Assembly: GCA_017940105.1 (NCBI GenBank)
Contig: JAGAZG010000215.1
Span: 1-15,573 of the forward strand
Direction: 5' to 3'
Origin: Mailhella sp.
GTDB taxonomy: Bacteria > Desulfobacterota > Desulfovibrionia > Desulfovibrionales > Desulfovibrionaceae
DNA length: 15,573 nucleotides
The notes beneath the pieces are model-generated. The model had not been told where the DNA came from and did no database searches. It saw nothing but the letters and a program-made list of their open reading frames with translations. Shown here in pieces: positions 7,686-14,338 of the stretch. The first letter of the stretch is position 1. Every line of letters starts with the position of its first letter. Position numbers and translations under genes: made by a program.

Positions 7686-7694
7686 TGCTATAAT
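7686..7694 (+). promoter_or_regulatory. Extended -10 element
   Basis: TGCTATAAT matches the extended -10 consensus TGnTATAAT exactly, about 100 bases upstream of the effector ATG. No -35 is seen at the usual distance. It may be a second promoter for the effector operon. Confidence 0.3.
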
Positions 7695-7715
7695 TTTTGT
7701 CATTCTTCGCTCTCA

Positions 7716-7744
7716 TTGACGGTAGACTCTGCATCAAGTATTTT
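7716..7744 (+). promoter_or_regulatory. Candidate sigma70 promoter of the effector-chaperone pair
   Basis: TTGACG (7716-7721) and TATTTT (7739-7744) are separated by exactly 17 bases. Transcription would start near 7751, about 43 bases before the ATG at 7794. It is the best-spaced promoter match in the window. Confidence 0.5.
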
Positions 7745-7793
7745 ATGAAAAGTTTTTCCAGAATGTAAATGTTGCTTGAAGAGGAGATGCTTC

Positions 7794-10346
7794 ATGTCCC
7801 AGATCAACCTTAATGCCAATCCCGTGGTTATCAATGCGGATATTCAGGATCATGGCAACGTCCGGGGCGCGGGCGGGCAGCCACGCGCCGACCTGCCCCC
7901 CGAATTGCAAAACGCCCGTCCCGCAAAGAGCGGCATTTTCGCCCGCATCGGCGCCTTTCTCTTTGGCGCTGGAGCCGCAGGGGGCGCTTCCGCCGTCTTT
8001 GGCGGGGGCACGCTCTTGAGCGGGGTTCTCGGCGCAGGCACCACGGCAGCCCTTGGCGGATTCGCTGTGGCCAGCATAGCCACTGGGGGCGCCGCACTGC
8101 TTGGAGGACTCGCCGGCATCGGAATTTTTGCGGGCATCAGGGCGATCGTCAACCATTTCCGTCGCGCCCCGGATCCCGCTCCGCGCCTGCAGAACCAGCC
8201 GCAGGGCAATCTGCCCAACGCCGCGCCGGCAGCTGACGCGTTCAACAAGAACATCGGGGATATCATCAAGAGCGGCAAGGGCGAGCTCCCGGCGTCCCTC
8301 AAGCATGCGGCGGACAACACGGTCGCGCGGATGAGGGATCTCTACGGCGAAGCCGCCGTTCCGCAGGGAAAAGCGCTGCGCTATCTTCTGGACATGCATA
8401 AGGACGACTGCGTCCAGGAGATCCGTCAGCTTGGCGAGGCCGTCAGCCCAGCGCAGCTGGAGCGCATTCTCGAAAAGCATCTGCGAATGTCCATGGCGAA
8501 AGCGGTCGTGGAGAACGCTTTTAAACCGTTCTGCGGGGAAGATGGCATCCTGCCCGTAAAACTGCGCATCCATTTGCTTATGAAGCATCCCGCCATATCG
8601 GAAAGCCTTGAGAATGCCGCCTCGCCTGAACAGGTGCGGGAGATCCTCGCCGGAGCGGAAGACAAGATCAATGACATGGCAAGGCTCCACGAGCGCATGA
8701 AAAATCTGTCCGTGCAGAAACGGACTATGGACAAAATGATCTCGATCATAGGGCGTAGCTTGGGGCTTGACGCGGCCGTCGTGGCACCCCATGTGTATGC
8801 CTTCAACTGCACCTCGCAGGTTGAAGAGCTGGAGAGCAAGATCATGAGCGGCAAGCTCGATGCCAATGACCTTGAGCGGCAGTTCGACAGGCTGGCCGAA
8901 AACCTGGCGAAGCAGTATGTGGACAGCTTCGCCGCAGTGGACGCGGTCGGCTGGCTTTCCGAGGAAACAAAGACAATCCTCAAGATGGACATCCTGACGT
9001 CTAAGGATCTGCCGGATCCGGAACTCGTCCGCAAGGGGCTTGCCGCGGGATACGGCGTTAACGCCGGGCAGCTGAAGGCCGCCCTTGACACCGGGCTGCC
9101 GAAGGAAATGATAATTGCGAGCCTGACTGCTCTGGGGGCGCAGGCCAATGCGGCTCTCCGGGAGCAGTTCGACCAGGCCGCGTGGGCACAATTCACGCGC
9201 AAAAATCCTTCAGGGCTCCGCTACATACAGGGCGTGGCCGTCATGGCCGCCATCGACAAAGTGCCCGGTCTCAAGGAAGCCCTGTCCGCACGGCAAGACA
9301 TAAACATTATGGAAGAGAACTTCAGGATGAGGGCCGATCCCCACGCCAGCCTCGAAGAGCAAGGCGGAATCGCGGCGTCTGCCGCCGGTGTCGTCCGCCT
9401 GCGGGAGGCAGCGCAGTACAATGCCGACTTCCAGGCCATGCAGGCGCAGACGCCGGTCCTGAACGTGTTCAGGGACGCGGACGTCCCGCAGGATCTCAAG
9501 GCCCGCTGGATCGAAAAGACCATGCGCGGCGAGATCTCGAGCCCTGCCATGGCACGGGCGCTCGTTGAGAACGTGCCGGGACTTTCGGCAGAGACCCGCC
9601 CCCTCATGGAGAAGTTCATCCTCATGCAACCGTATGATCCCGATCACGCAGAAGATTCCGCCGGGAAAGCACGCGCCCAGGCGCAGGAAATGGCGGGCTG
9701 GAGGAATTTCGACACGACCGTTGACCTGGAGATGACCCCCGTCGCAGGCATGGTCAAAGATGACATTTCGGCTTCCCTTACGCAGGGGCAGCAGTACGAC
9801 CGCGGCATAAGCAGGCAGATGAAAATGGATGCCCACCGTGGCGTCTATACCATCAATGGCGAAGTGATGGACCGCAGCGACGGAGAAACTGTGGCGCGCG
9901 CACTCAACCGCGCCATGCCAACGGAGAAAGCGGCAGAGTTGGTCAGCTCCATCGTCAACCAGCGGACCTTCGGTCCCCTGAACGGGCTGGGCATGCAGGT
10001 GAATCCGACCACAGGCGAACCTCTCCCGCAAGACCTTTTGGCGAACATGACGAAGATGGCTACGCGCAATATCGCAAACGGCGGCCTTCTGCACTATGAC
10101 CTTTCCAGTTCCCAGCAGGGAGACGTCGCATACACCGTGACCGTGCTGAACGGCAGGGCCGTCATCGAGGCCTCAGAGTCCGTCGGCCTCAATTCCGGGC
10201 TTAATAACGGCGGAGATGGCTTCGCAAAGCTCTTCGGCAAGGCCCGGTTCACAATCCGCTTTGAATGCGATCTTCTCGGACAGGACGGACAATCTCCCCG
10301 CATTGAAACGGTGCATATCTCGCAGCAGCTTTTGCCCGTGGAATAG
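7794..10346 (+). CDS. Putative type III secretion effector, large membrane-active protein
   Basis: An 850-residue protein I do not recognise. The first 45 residues are polar and rich in Asn, Ile, Gln and Pro (MSQINLNANPVVINADIQDH), as in type III secretion signals. Residues about 48-120 form one long Gly/Ala-rich hydrophobic region that could make a two-helix membrane hairpin, ended by HFRRAP. Residues about 150-640 are almost wholly helical and charged, with weakly repeated motifs (AVSPAQLERIL, AASPEQVREIL). Residues about 690-850 look beta-rich and end TVHISQQLLPVE. No catalytic motif was identified. The start is the ATG at 7794, with GAGGAG 7 bases before it; a TTG at 7776 is less likely. 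The effector call rests mainly on the CesT-type chaperone gene immediately downstream. An alternative is a translocator or another membrane-inserting toxin. Confidence 0.6.
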   Translation: MSQINLNANPVVINADIQDHGNVRGAGGQPRADLPPELQNARPAKSGIFARIGAFLFGAGAAGGASAVFGGGTLLSGVLGAGTTAALGGFAVASIATGGAALLGGLAGIGIFAGIRAIVNHFRRAPDPAPRLQNQPQGNLPNAAPAADAFNKNIGDIIKSGKGELPASLKHAADNTVARMRDLYGEAAVPQGKALRYLLDMHKDDCVQEIRQLGEAVSPAQLERILEKHLRMSMAKAVVENAFKPFCGEDGILPVKLRIHLLMKHPAISESLENAASPEQVREILAGAEDKINDMARLHERMKNLSVQKRTMDKMISIIGRSLGLDAAVVAPHVYAFNCTSQVEELESKIMSGKLDANDLERQFDRLAENLAKQYVDSFAAVDAVGWLSEETKTILKMDILTSKDLPDPELVRKGLAAGYGVNAGQLKAALDTGLPKEMIIASLTALGAQANAALREQFDQAAWAQFTRKNPSGLRYIQGVAVMAAIDKVPGLKEALSARQDINIMEENFRMRADPHASLEEQGGIAASAAGVVRLREAAQYNADFQAMQAQTPVLNVFRDADVPQDLKARWIEKTMRGEISSPAMARALVENVPGLSAETRPLMEKFILMQPYDPDHAEDSAGKARAQAQEMAGWRNFDTTVDLEMTPVAGMVKDDISASLTQGQQYDRGISRQMKMDAHRGVYTINGEVMDRSDGETVARALNRAMPTEKAAELVSSIVNQRTFGPLNGLGMQVNPTTGEPLPQDLLANMTKMATRNIANGGLLHYDLSSSQQGDVAYTVTVLNGRAVIEASESVGLNSGLNNGGDGFAKLFGKARFTIRFECDLLGQDGQSPRIETVHISQQLLPVE

Positions 10347-10388
10347 AAAAGGAAACGTGCAGCTTAAGAAACAGCATGGGAGTACGAT

Positions 10389-10811
10389 ATGGATGCAAAA
10401 CGCCTGATGCAGGAACTTGGCGACGCGCTCGGCTTTGAGCTTGCGATGTCTAAACAGGGCACATGCGCCGTCTTGTTTGATGATGATGAGATTGTTTTTG
10501 AGCAGCATGAGGCTCAGCTATACATCATGGCTGACCTCGGACCTTCCGCAGGGCGTTCGGACGCGCACGCCCGCCTGCTGGAGGCCAACTGCCTGGGCGC
10601 GCAGTCCGGCCAGGCCTGCATTGGGCTGGATGCGCAGAGCGAGGTATTTACCCTGCACCGCATTGTGGATGGCGACATGCCTTACACGGAGTTTGAAAAG
10701 ATCCTCACGCTTTTCATCCGTGCCCTGCGCTACTGGAAAGAGTGGCTTTCCCAGCCCGCCCCGGAACAGGCGCTGTCCCCGGCGGCCACGCCGCATGACA
10801 TCCTGTGCTAA
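10389..10811 (+). CDS. CesT/SycE-family class I type III secretion chaperone
   Basis: A 140-residue protein with the family layout: an N-terminal helix with LMQELGDALGFEL (6-18), beta-strands with an acidic loop (CAVLFDDDEIVFEQ, 26-39), then the diagnostic LLEANCLGAQSGQACIGLD (63-81). An amphipathic helix with EFEKILTLFIRALRYWKEWL (101-120) follows. Such chaperones form dimers that bind the N-terminal region of a single effector in the cytoplasm and deliver it to the secretion ATPase. The Pro/Ala-rich tail (121-140) is longer than usual. The ATG at 10389 has GGGAG 6 bases before it. It lies 42 bases after the putative effector on the same strand, with no promoter or terminator visible between, so it is very likely co-transcribed and specific for it. 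Confidence 0.85.
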   Translation: MDAKRLMQELGDALGFELAMSKQGTCAVLFDDDEIVFEQHEAQLYIMADLGPSAGRSDAHARLLEANCLGAQSGQACIGLDAQSEVFTLHRIVDGDMPYTEFEKILTLFIRALRYWKEWLSQPAPEQALSPAATPHDILC

Positions 10812-10977
10812 CGCGCACGCGTAACGGACTGGCGACCTGGGCTGATTATTTCCTCGGACTTGTCATCATGCTTGCCTGCATCGTCACCATGTAGAAAACA
10901 CTTACCATGATGGTTGGCATCCACTACGGTGACCTTCCCAAAATGATACGGAGGCAGTGGAAAGGCAAATTTTAAGC
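10812..10977. other. Intergenic stretch between chaperone and recombinase
   Basis: 166 bases between two genes facing each other. Two tiny plus-strand frames are present: a GTG frame at 10805-10894 (29 codons, with a hydrophobic WADYFLGLVIMLACIVTM end) and an ATG frame at 10907-10975 (22 codons, ending DLPKMIRRQWKGKF). Neither has a good ribosome site. I see no terminator for either flanking gene. It may contain one end of the recombinase-bearing insertion. Confidence 0.4.
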
Positions 10978-12432
10978 CTACACTTCCTGCCCGTTCTTGA
11001 ACATGATGCGGACGTCGCCGATGCCGTATACGGTGGCATAGTCTGCTAGACGGTTCCAGCTTTCCGCAGAGAAGGATTCCGTTCCTTCAAATTCCTTCAT
11101 GAAGGCTTCAATGTCGGCGCGACTGTTTTTCAGCTTCCTGATTTCCTCCGTCACGGCATCCAGCTTCGCCTTCGCATCGGCATACCTTTGCGCCAGCGAA
11201 TCGTACCGCTTTTGGTAGCTATCCTGGTTGATTGCCTTCCTCGCGTTTTCGGAGATCATGGCCTGCGCCATTTCCGTCAGGGAACGGCATTCCCCGTCAA
11301 GCCTGTCCCGCTCTCTTTCAAGCTTCTCCGTGTCGCAAAGAGATTCCATAACTTCGCGGCAGTTGGCGATGACCTCGCCCTTCACGGACAGCAGCTTTTC
11401 CATGGCGGAGGAAAACGCCTGCCTGATGTCTTCCTCGGTCACATGGGGAGTATGGCAGTGGGTTCCTCCTTCGTACTTGCCGCTGCATTGCCATACGACC
11501 TTGCGGTACTTGCTGTTCGAATGCCATATCCTTGGGCCGTACCAGAAACCGCACTCCCAGCAGCGTATCCTGCCGGAAAGCTCATGATTGCCACGGTGCG
11601 GCCCTTCCGCGCGCCTCTCGATTTCCCTCTGCGCCATGTCGAACGTCTCAGGCGGGATTATCGCCTCATGGTCACCTTCCACGTAGTACTGCGGAATCTC
11701 GCCCTCGTTGACCTTATGCTTCTTGGTCAGGAAATCCACCGTGAATGACTTTTGCAGGAGCGCGTCCCCCTTGTATTTTTCATTGGTGAGGATGCGCTGA
11801 ACCGTATTGATGTGCCATTTAGCTTTACCGGTGGGAGTCTTCACCCCGTCCCTCGTAAGGTCAGCCGCGATTCCGGCATATGATTTCCCGTTGAGGAACA
11901 TTGAAAAGATGCGCCTGATGACCTTCGCCTGCTCCCGATTCACAACGAGCTCGCCATTCGGTCCGCGGTCATAGCCGAGGAAATGCGAGAACGGGACCGT
12001 GACCTTTCCGTCAGCGAACCTCTTCCTTTGCCCCCATGTGCAGTTTTCCGATATGCTGCGGCTTTCCTCCTGCGCGAGCGATGACATGATGGTGAGCAGG
12101 AGTTCGCCCTTGCCGTCGAACGTCCAGATGTTCTCCTTCTCGAAGAACACCTCGACTCCATGCTCTTTCAGCTTCCGTATGGTGGTGAGGCTGTCAACGG
12201 TGTTGCGGGCGAATCGGCTGACCGACTTGGTTACGATGAGGTCTATCTTGCCGCCGAGCGCGTCGGCGACCATGCGCTTGAATCCTTCGCGATGCTTGGT
12301 GTTCGTGCCCGTGATGCCTTCGTCTGTGTAGACCTCCACGAACTGCCAGTCGGCACGGCCCTTGATGTAGTTCGTGTAATAATCCACCTGTGCCTGGTAG
12401 CTGGTGAACTGGTCGTCATGGTCGGTCGACAC
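10978..12432 (-). CDS. Large serine recombinase (TndX/TnpX-like), N-terminus out of frame
   Basis: Site-specific recombinase that integrates or excises mobile elements via a 5'-phosphoserine link. The 484-residue frame starts at a GTG (12432) reading STDHDDQ; the Ser of this motif is the nucleophile. The catalytic domain continues with VYTDEGITGTNTKHREGF and KSVSRFARNTVDSL (active-site Arg residues). The recombinase domain starts near FADGKVTVPFSHFLGYDRG. A zinc ribbon follows (CWECGFWYG ... CSGKYEGGTHC) and then a coiled coil (about 370-450). Just upstream the sequence reads GYAR in frame but is then cut by a TGA, while an ATG at 12460 (ATGAGGAAA) is one base out. Removing one G near 12450-12451 would restore MRKVAGYARVSTD. 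As it stands, the conserved Arg before the Ser is lost, and there is no Shine-Dalgarno. It is an inactive remnant or a base-call error. Confidence 0.85.
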   Translation of the reverse strand: MSTDHDDQFTSYQAQVDYYTNYIKGRADWQFVEVYTDEGITGTNTKHREGFKRMVADALGGKIDLIVTKSVSRFARNTVDSLTTIRKLKEHGVEVFFEKENIWTFDGKGELLLTIMSSLAQEESRSISENCTWGQRKRFADGKVTVPFSHFLGYDRGPNGELVVNREQAKVIRRIFSMFLNGKSYAGIAADLTRDGVKTPTGKAKWHINTVQRILTNEKYKGDALLQKSFTVDFLTKKHKVNEGEIPQYYVEGDHEAIIPPETFDMAQREIERRAEGPHRGNHELSGRIRCWECGFWYGPRIWHSNSKYRKVVWQCSGKYEGGTHCHTPHVTEEDIRQAFSSAMEKLLSVKGEVIANCREVMESLCDTEKLERERDRLDGECRSLTEMAQAMISENARKAINQDSYQKRYDSLAQRYADAKAKLDAVTEEIRKLKNSRADIEAFMKEFEGTESFSAESWNRLADYATVYGIGDVRIMFKNGQEV

Positions 12433-12454
12433 CCTGGCGTATCCGGCGACCTTT

Positions 12455-12636
12455 CCTCATGGCGCGATGCCAATCCCGCCATCGTGCAGTTCTGGTGGGA
12501 CGTGGACGATGCCGTGAAGGCGGCGGTCAGGGAAAAGGCGCCGTCCTCCGCCAGGGGCATCGGCTTCGAGTGCCGGTCCGGCATGCTCTTCATCACTCTG
12601 CCTTCCGGCAGCTCCAAAGGAAAGGAAGCACCGTGA
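12455..12636 (+). pseudogene. Fragment of phage family A DNA polymerase
   Basis: The plus-strand frame reads SSWRDANPAIVQFWWDVDDA and then GIGFECRSGMLFITLPSG, matching the internal part of phage-type DNA polymerase I proteins (the WRxANPxIVxFWW ... SGxLxIxLPSGR segment). After LPSG it diverges into SSKGKEAP and a stop at 12634-12636, so both the N-terminal two thirds and the C-terminal part are missing. On the left it abuts the recombinase start codon on the other strand. It is a remnant of phage-like replication DNA. Confidence 0.65.
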
Positions 12637-12829
12637 AAACACCAAGCAGGCGGAAATCCTGCGCGGGCTGCAATCGGAGGAAGGAATCACCATCGGCAAG
12701 ATCATGGCGGTCACGGGATGGAAGGAGCCGAGCGCCAGAGGCATCCTCTACAGGGTCTTCAAGAAGGAAATGGGGCTGGAACTGACCTCCAGGCTGAATG
12801 AATTCGGGGAGCGCGTCTACCGCGTCTAG
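12633..12829 (+). pseudogene. DUF3489-like winged-helix protein, frameshifted near the start
   Basis: The frame ending at TAG 12827-12829 reads KQAEILRGLQSEEGITIGKI, then MAVTGWKEPSARGILYRVFK and ends GERVYRV. This is the DUF3489 pattern (helices, TGW, xxHxxRG, wing, YR), a small DNA-binding-like domain common on phages and plasmids. This frame has no ATG, GTG or TTG start upstream. A GTG at 12633 with AAAGGAAAGGAAG before it is in another frame. Inserting one A in the AAAA run at 12636-12639 would give a protein of about 65 residues starting MKNTKQAE. It is either a real single-base deletion or a homopolymer error. The GTGA overlaps the stop of the polymerase fragment. Confidence 0.55.
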
Positions 12830-12850
12830 CAGGGAAAATCACCGGTGAAC

Positions 12851-12875
12851 GGCGGCTGCAAAAAGCCGCCATTTT
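12851..12875 (+). terminator. Rho-independent terminator after the DUF3489-like gene
   Basis: GGCGGCT (12851-12857) pairs with AGCCGCC (12864-12870) around a 6-base GCAAAA loop and is followed by ATTTT. It separates the polymerase/DUF3489 remnant from the amidoligase transcription unit. Confidence 0.7.
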
Positions 12876-12900
12876 CATAATAATATATTGAAAATACTAG

Positions 12901-12938
12901 CATAATTGACTTGCTATCTCCTGTGTTTACGGCAATGT
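12901..12938 (+). promoter_or_regulatory. Shared leader element, copy 1 (upstream of amidoligase)
   Basis: CATAATTGACTTGCTAT (12901-12917), a 10-base variable spacer, then TACGGCAATGT (12928-12938). The first block matches 14780-14796 at 15 of 17 positions and the second matches 14808-14818 at 11 of 11. TTGACT could serve as a -35, or TGCTAT as part of an extended -10. AT-rich DNA lies upstream. It ends 53 bases before the amidoligase ATG. Confidence 0.6.
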
Positions 12939-12991
12939 GCACTCACGAAAGGAAAACAGCGCAACAGCGCGGAATCACAGGAGAAAGCAAG

Positions 12992-13939
12992 ATGGAACGC
13001 AGCTTCGGAATCGAGATGGAATTCAAGGGACTCACCATGCAGCAGAGCCTCGCCGCCCTCAGGAACGCCGGACTCAAGGCCCAGATTGAAGGGTACAACC
13101 ATAATGACCATGCGGACGGAACCTGGAAAATCGTGACGGACGCCAGCGTCACCGGCGGCCATGAAGTTGTCAGCCCCATCCTCCGCGGGGAAGCGGGGAT
13201 TGACGAAGCCTGCCGCGCAGCCGAAGCACTGGAGAACGCCGGGGCCTCCATCGACAAGGAATGCGGGCTCCATGTTCATTTCGACGCCGCATCCTTCACC
13301 GCAAACGAACTCCGCACCGCCTGCATCCGCTACGCCAGGCACGAAAGCGAAATCGACGCCTTCATGCCGAAGAGCCGCCGCGGCGACGAAAACAGGTTCT
13401 GCCGCGCGACCGCGGGCTGCTTCCTGAACAACGCCTCCTTCATGCGGGCATCCAGCAAGGAAAGCCTCGCCAGAAGCCAGGGCAGCCGCTACTTCAAGGT
13501 CAACCTCCAGGCTTACCTCCGCCACCACACCATCGAATTCCGCCAGCACAGCGGCACGGTGGACAGCGGCAAGATAGAAAACTGGGTGCGCTTCCTCGCC
13601 GCCTTCCTGGACGAGAGCGCCAGGGTCGCCCATCAGGGCGCAGACGGCATCAGCCTCCAGCCCGCCCAGCAGACGCTGGTCGACCTCATCAGCCGCGACG
13701 GCGGGATGACCGCCGAAGCTCTGCAGGAACGCCTCCACATCCTCCCGCACAGCCTGCGCGGAACCATCAGCCTCATCCGCAAGCGCGGCGTGAACATCGT
13801 CAGCACCCGCGAAAACGGAACCACCATCTACCGCGCCTTCACCACGACCGAAGCCCCCCGCGAAGACGCGCTCTTCAACGGGGTCGAGGACAGCGTCCGC
13901 ATCTTCTACGAGCGCCGCGCCGCAAGGTTCGCCGCCTAA
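12992..13939 (+). CDS. Amidoligase-family protein with C-terminal winged helix
   Basis: A 315-residue member of the putative amidoligase family (COOH-NH2 ligase fold related to glutamine synthetase/GCS), predicted to form ATP-dependent amide bonds on peptides or proteins. Core motifs are FGIEMEFKG (5-13; paired acidic metal/ATP ligands), GGHEVVSPIL (55-64), CGLHVHFDA (91-99) and HHTIEFRQHSGTVD with KIENWVRF (178-201). Residues 225-283 add a domain not needed for the ligase: LVDLISRDGGMTAEALQERL, then SLRGTISLIRKRG and a wing ending TTIYRAF, a typical winged helix-turn-helix. The ATG at 12992 has AGGAG 8 bases upstream. Upstream in-frame starts, from 12911, lie inside the leader. The substrate is unknown. 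Such genes occur on phages and mobile elements next to replication and methylase genes, as here. Confidence 0.8.
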   Translation: MERSFGIEMEFKGLTMQQSLAALRNAGLKAQIEGYNHNDHADGTWKIVTDASVTGGHEVVSPILRGEAGIDEACRAAEALENAGASIDKECGLHVHFDAASFTANELRTACIRYARHESEIDAFMPKSRRGDENRFCRATAGCFLNNASFMRASSKESLARSQGSRYFKVNLQAYLRHHTIEFRQHSGTVDSGKIENWVRFLAAFLDESARVAHQGADGISLQPAQQTLVDLISRDGGMTAEALQERLHILPHSLRGTISLIRKRGVNIVSTRENGTTIYRAFTTTEAPREDALFNGVEDSVRIFYERRAARFAA

Positions 13940-13949
13940 GGAAAGGAAC

Positions 13950-13969
13950 GGGGAGGCGGACGCCTCCCC
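13950..13969. terminator. Perfect GC-rich hairpin after the amidoligase gene
   Basis: GGGGAGGCG-GA-CGCCTCCCC: 9-base perfect arms, 10 bases after the amidoligase stop. There is no T-tract, so termination would be weak. It could instead protect the mRNA 3' end or limit transcription of the next small gene. Confidence 0.5.
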
Positions 13970-14019
13970 ATGATTGCAAGAACCATGCTCACCATGTAAA
14001 ATGCCTTCAGGAGAGAAAC

Positions 14020-14247
14020 ATGAGATACCGCTTCATCGACGGATACGAATTCGAAGCCGATACCGCGGAGGAAATCTGCGCCGCCATCTGGAAGTCAATG
14101 AAGTTCGCCTTCCACTCAAGCCTCCAGGAATGGATGGATGCCAACGCATCCGTCATGAGCGAGGGGCTTGGAGAGCGCCTGCGCACCGACACCCCGGAAC
14201 ATCATGTCGAGGACATGATCAAGGCGGGGATAATCAGGGGAATTTAG
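14020..14247 (+). CDS. Small unknown protein (75 aa)
   Basis: The ATG at 14020 has AGGAG 6 bases before it, and the GC-rich codon use matches the amidoligase gene. The product begins MRYRFIDGYEFEADTAEEIC and is acidic and helical, with AAIWKSMKFAFHSSLQEWMD and a final EDMIKAGIIRGI. The opening resembles small mobile-element proteins that pair a short beta-hairpin (YRFxDGYxFEADTAEEI) with helices. I do not know its function. It is likely co-transcribed with the amidoligase across the hairpin at 13950. Confidence 0.7.
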   Translation: MRYRFIDGYEFEADTAEEICAAIWKSMKFAFHSSLQEWMDANASVMSEGLGERLRTDTPEHHVEDMIKAGIIRGI

Positions 14248-14283
14248 GCAGTCTTGCCAGTTTGCCCGTCCATGTTGCTGACA

Positions 14284-14306
14284 GGCAAATCGACATTTGT
14301 CGTGCC
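14284..14306 (+). promoter_or_regulatory. Small hairpin before the 91-aa gene
   Basis: CGACA-TT-TGTCG (14291-14302) is flanked by GGCA and TGCC, so a 9-bp imperfect stem can form 33 bases before the next ATG. AATTTC follows rather than a run of T. It may be a weak terminator for the preceding gene or a binding site. Confidence 0.25.
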
Positions 14307-14338
14307 AATTTCATTACGATTTTATGCAGGGAAATGTT

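Larger units (their letters stand above)
7384..7793. other. AT-rich gene-free stretch upstream of the putative effector
   Basis: About 400 bases, clearly more AT-rich than either side. It contains two related repeat blocks (7408-7438 and 7579-7611), a 7-bp AT inverted repeat ATATTTA-TTTA-TAAATAT (7660-7677), an extended -10 element (7686-7694) and a good sigma70 promoter (7716-7744). I see no convincing gene; a 70-codon minus-strand frame at 7525-7737 has AT-driven composition. Such stretches are typical silenced promoters of transferred virulence genes (H-NS-like targets), which here is an inference. Confidence 0.6.

Noticed and set aside
7525..7737. 70-codon minus-strand frame in the AT-rich region
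   Set aside because: Lys/Asn/Leu-rich composition from AT-rich DNA, no clear ribosome site, and it overlaps the effector promoter and the repeat block.
7743..9191. 482-codon minus-strand frame antisense to the effector gene
   Set aside because: Shadow frame: composition heavy in His, Arg and Gly, opposite a frame with good start, ribosome site and chaperone neighbour.
9210..10094. 294-codon minus-strand frame antisense to the effector's C-terminal half
   Set aside because: Same reason: compositional shadow without start signals.
12914..13750. 278-codon minus-strand frame opposite the amidoligase
   Set aside because: Val/Glu/Ala/Gly-rich shadow of a GC-rich gene with clear motifs on the plus strand.
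13261..14247. 328-codon plus-strand frame covering the amidoligase in another frame
   Set aside because: Arg/Pro/His-rich low-complexity product typical of an off-frame reading of GC-rich DNA; only its last 75 codons, from the ATG at 14020, are real.
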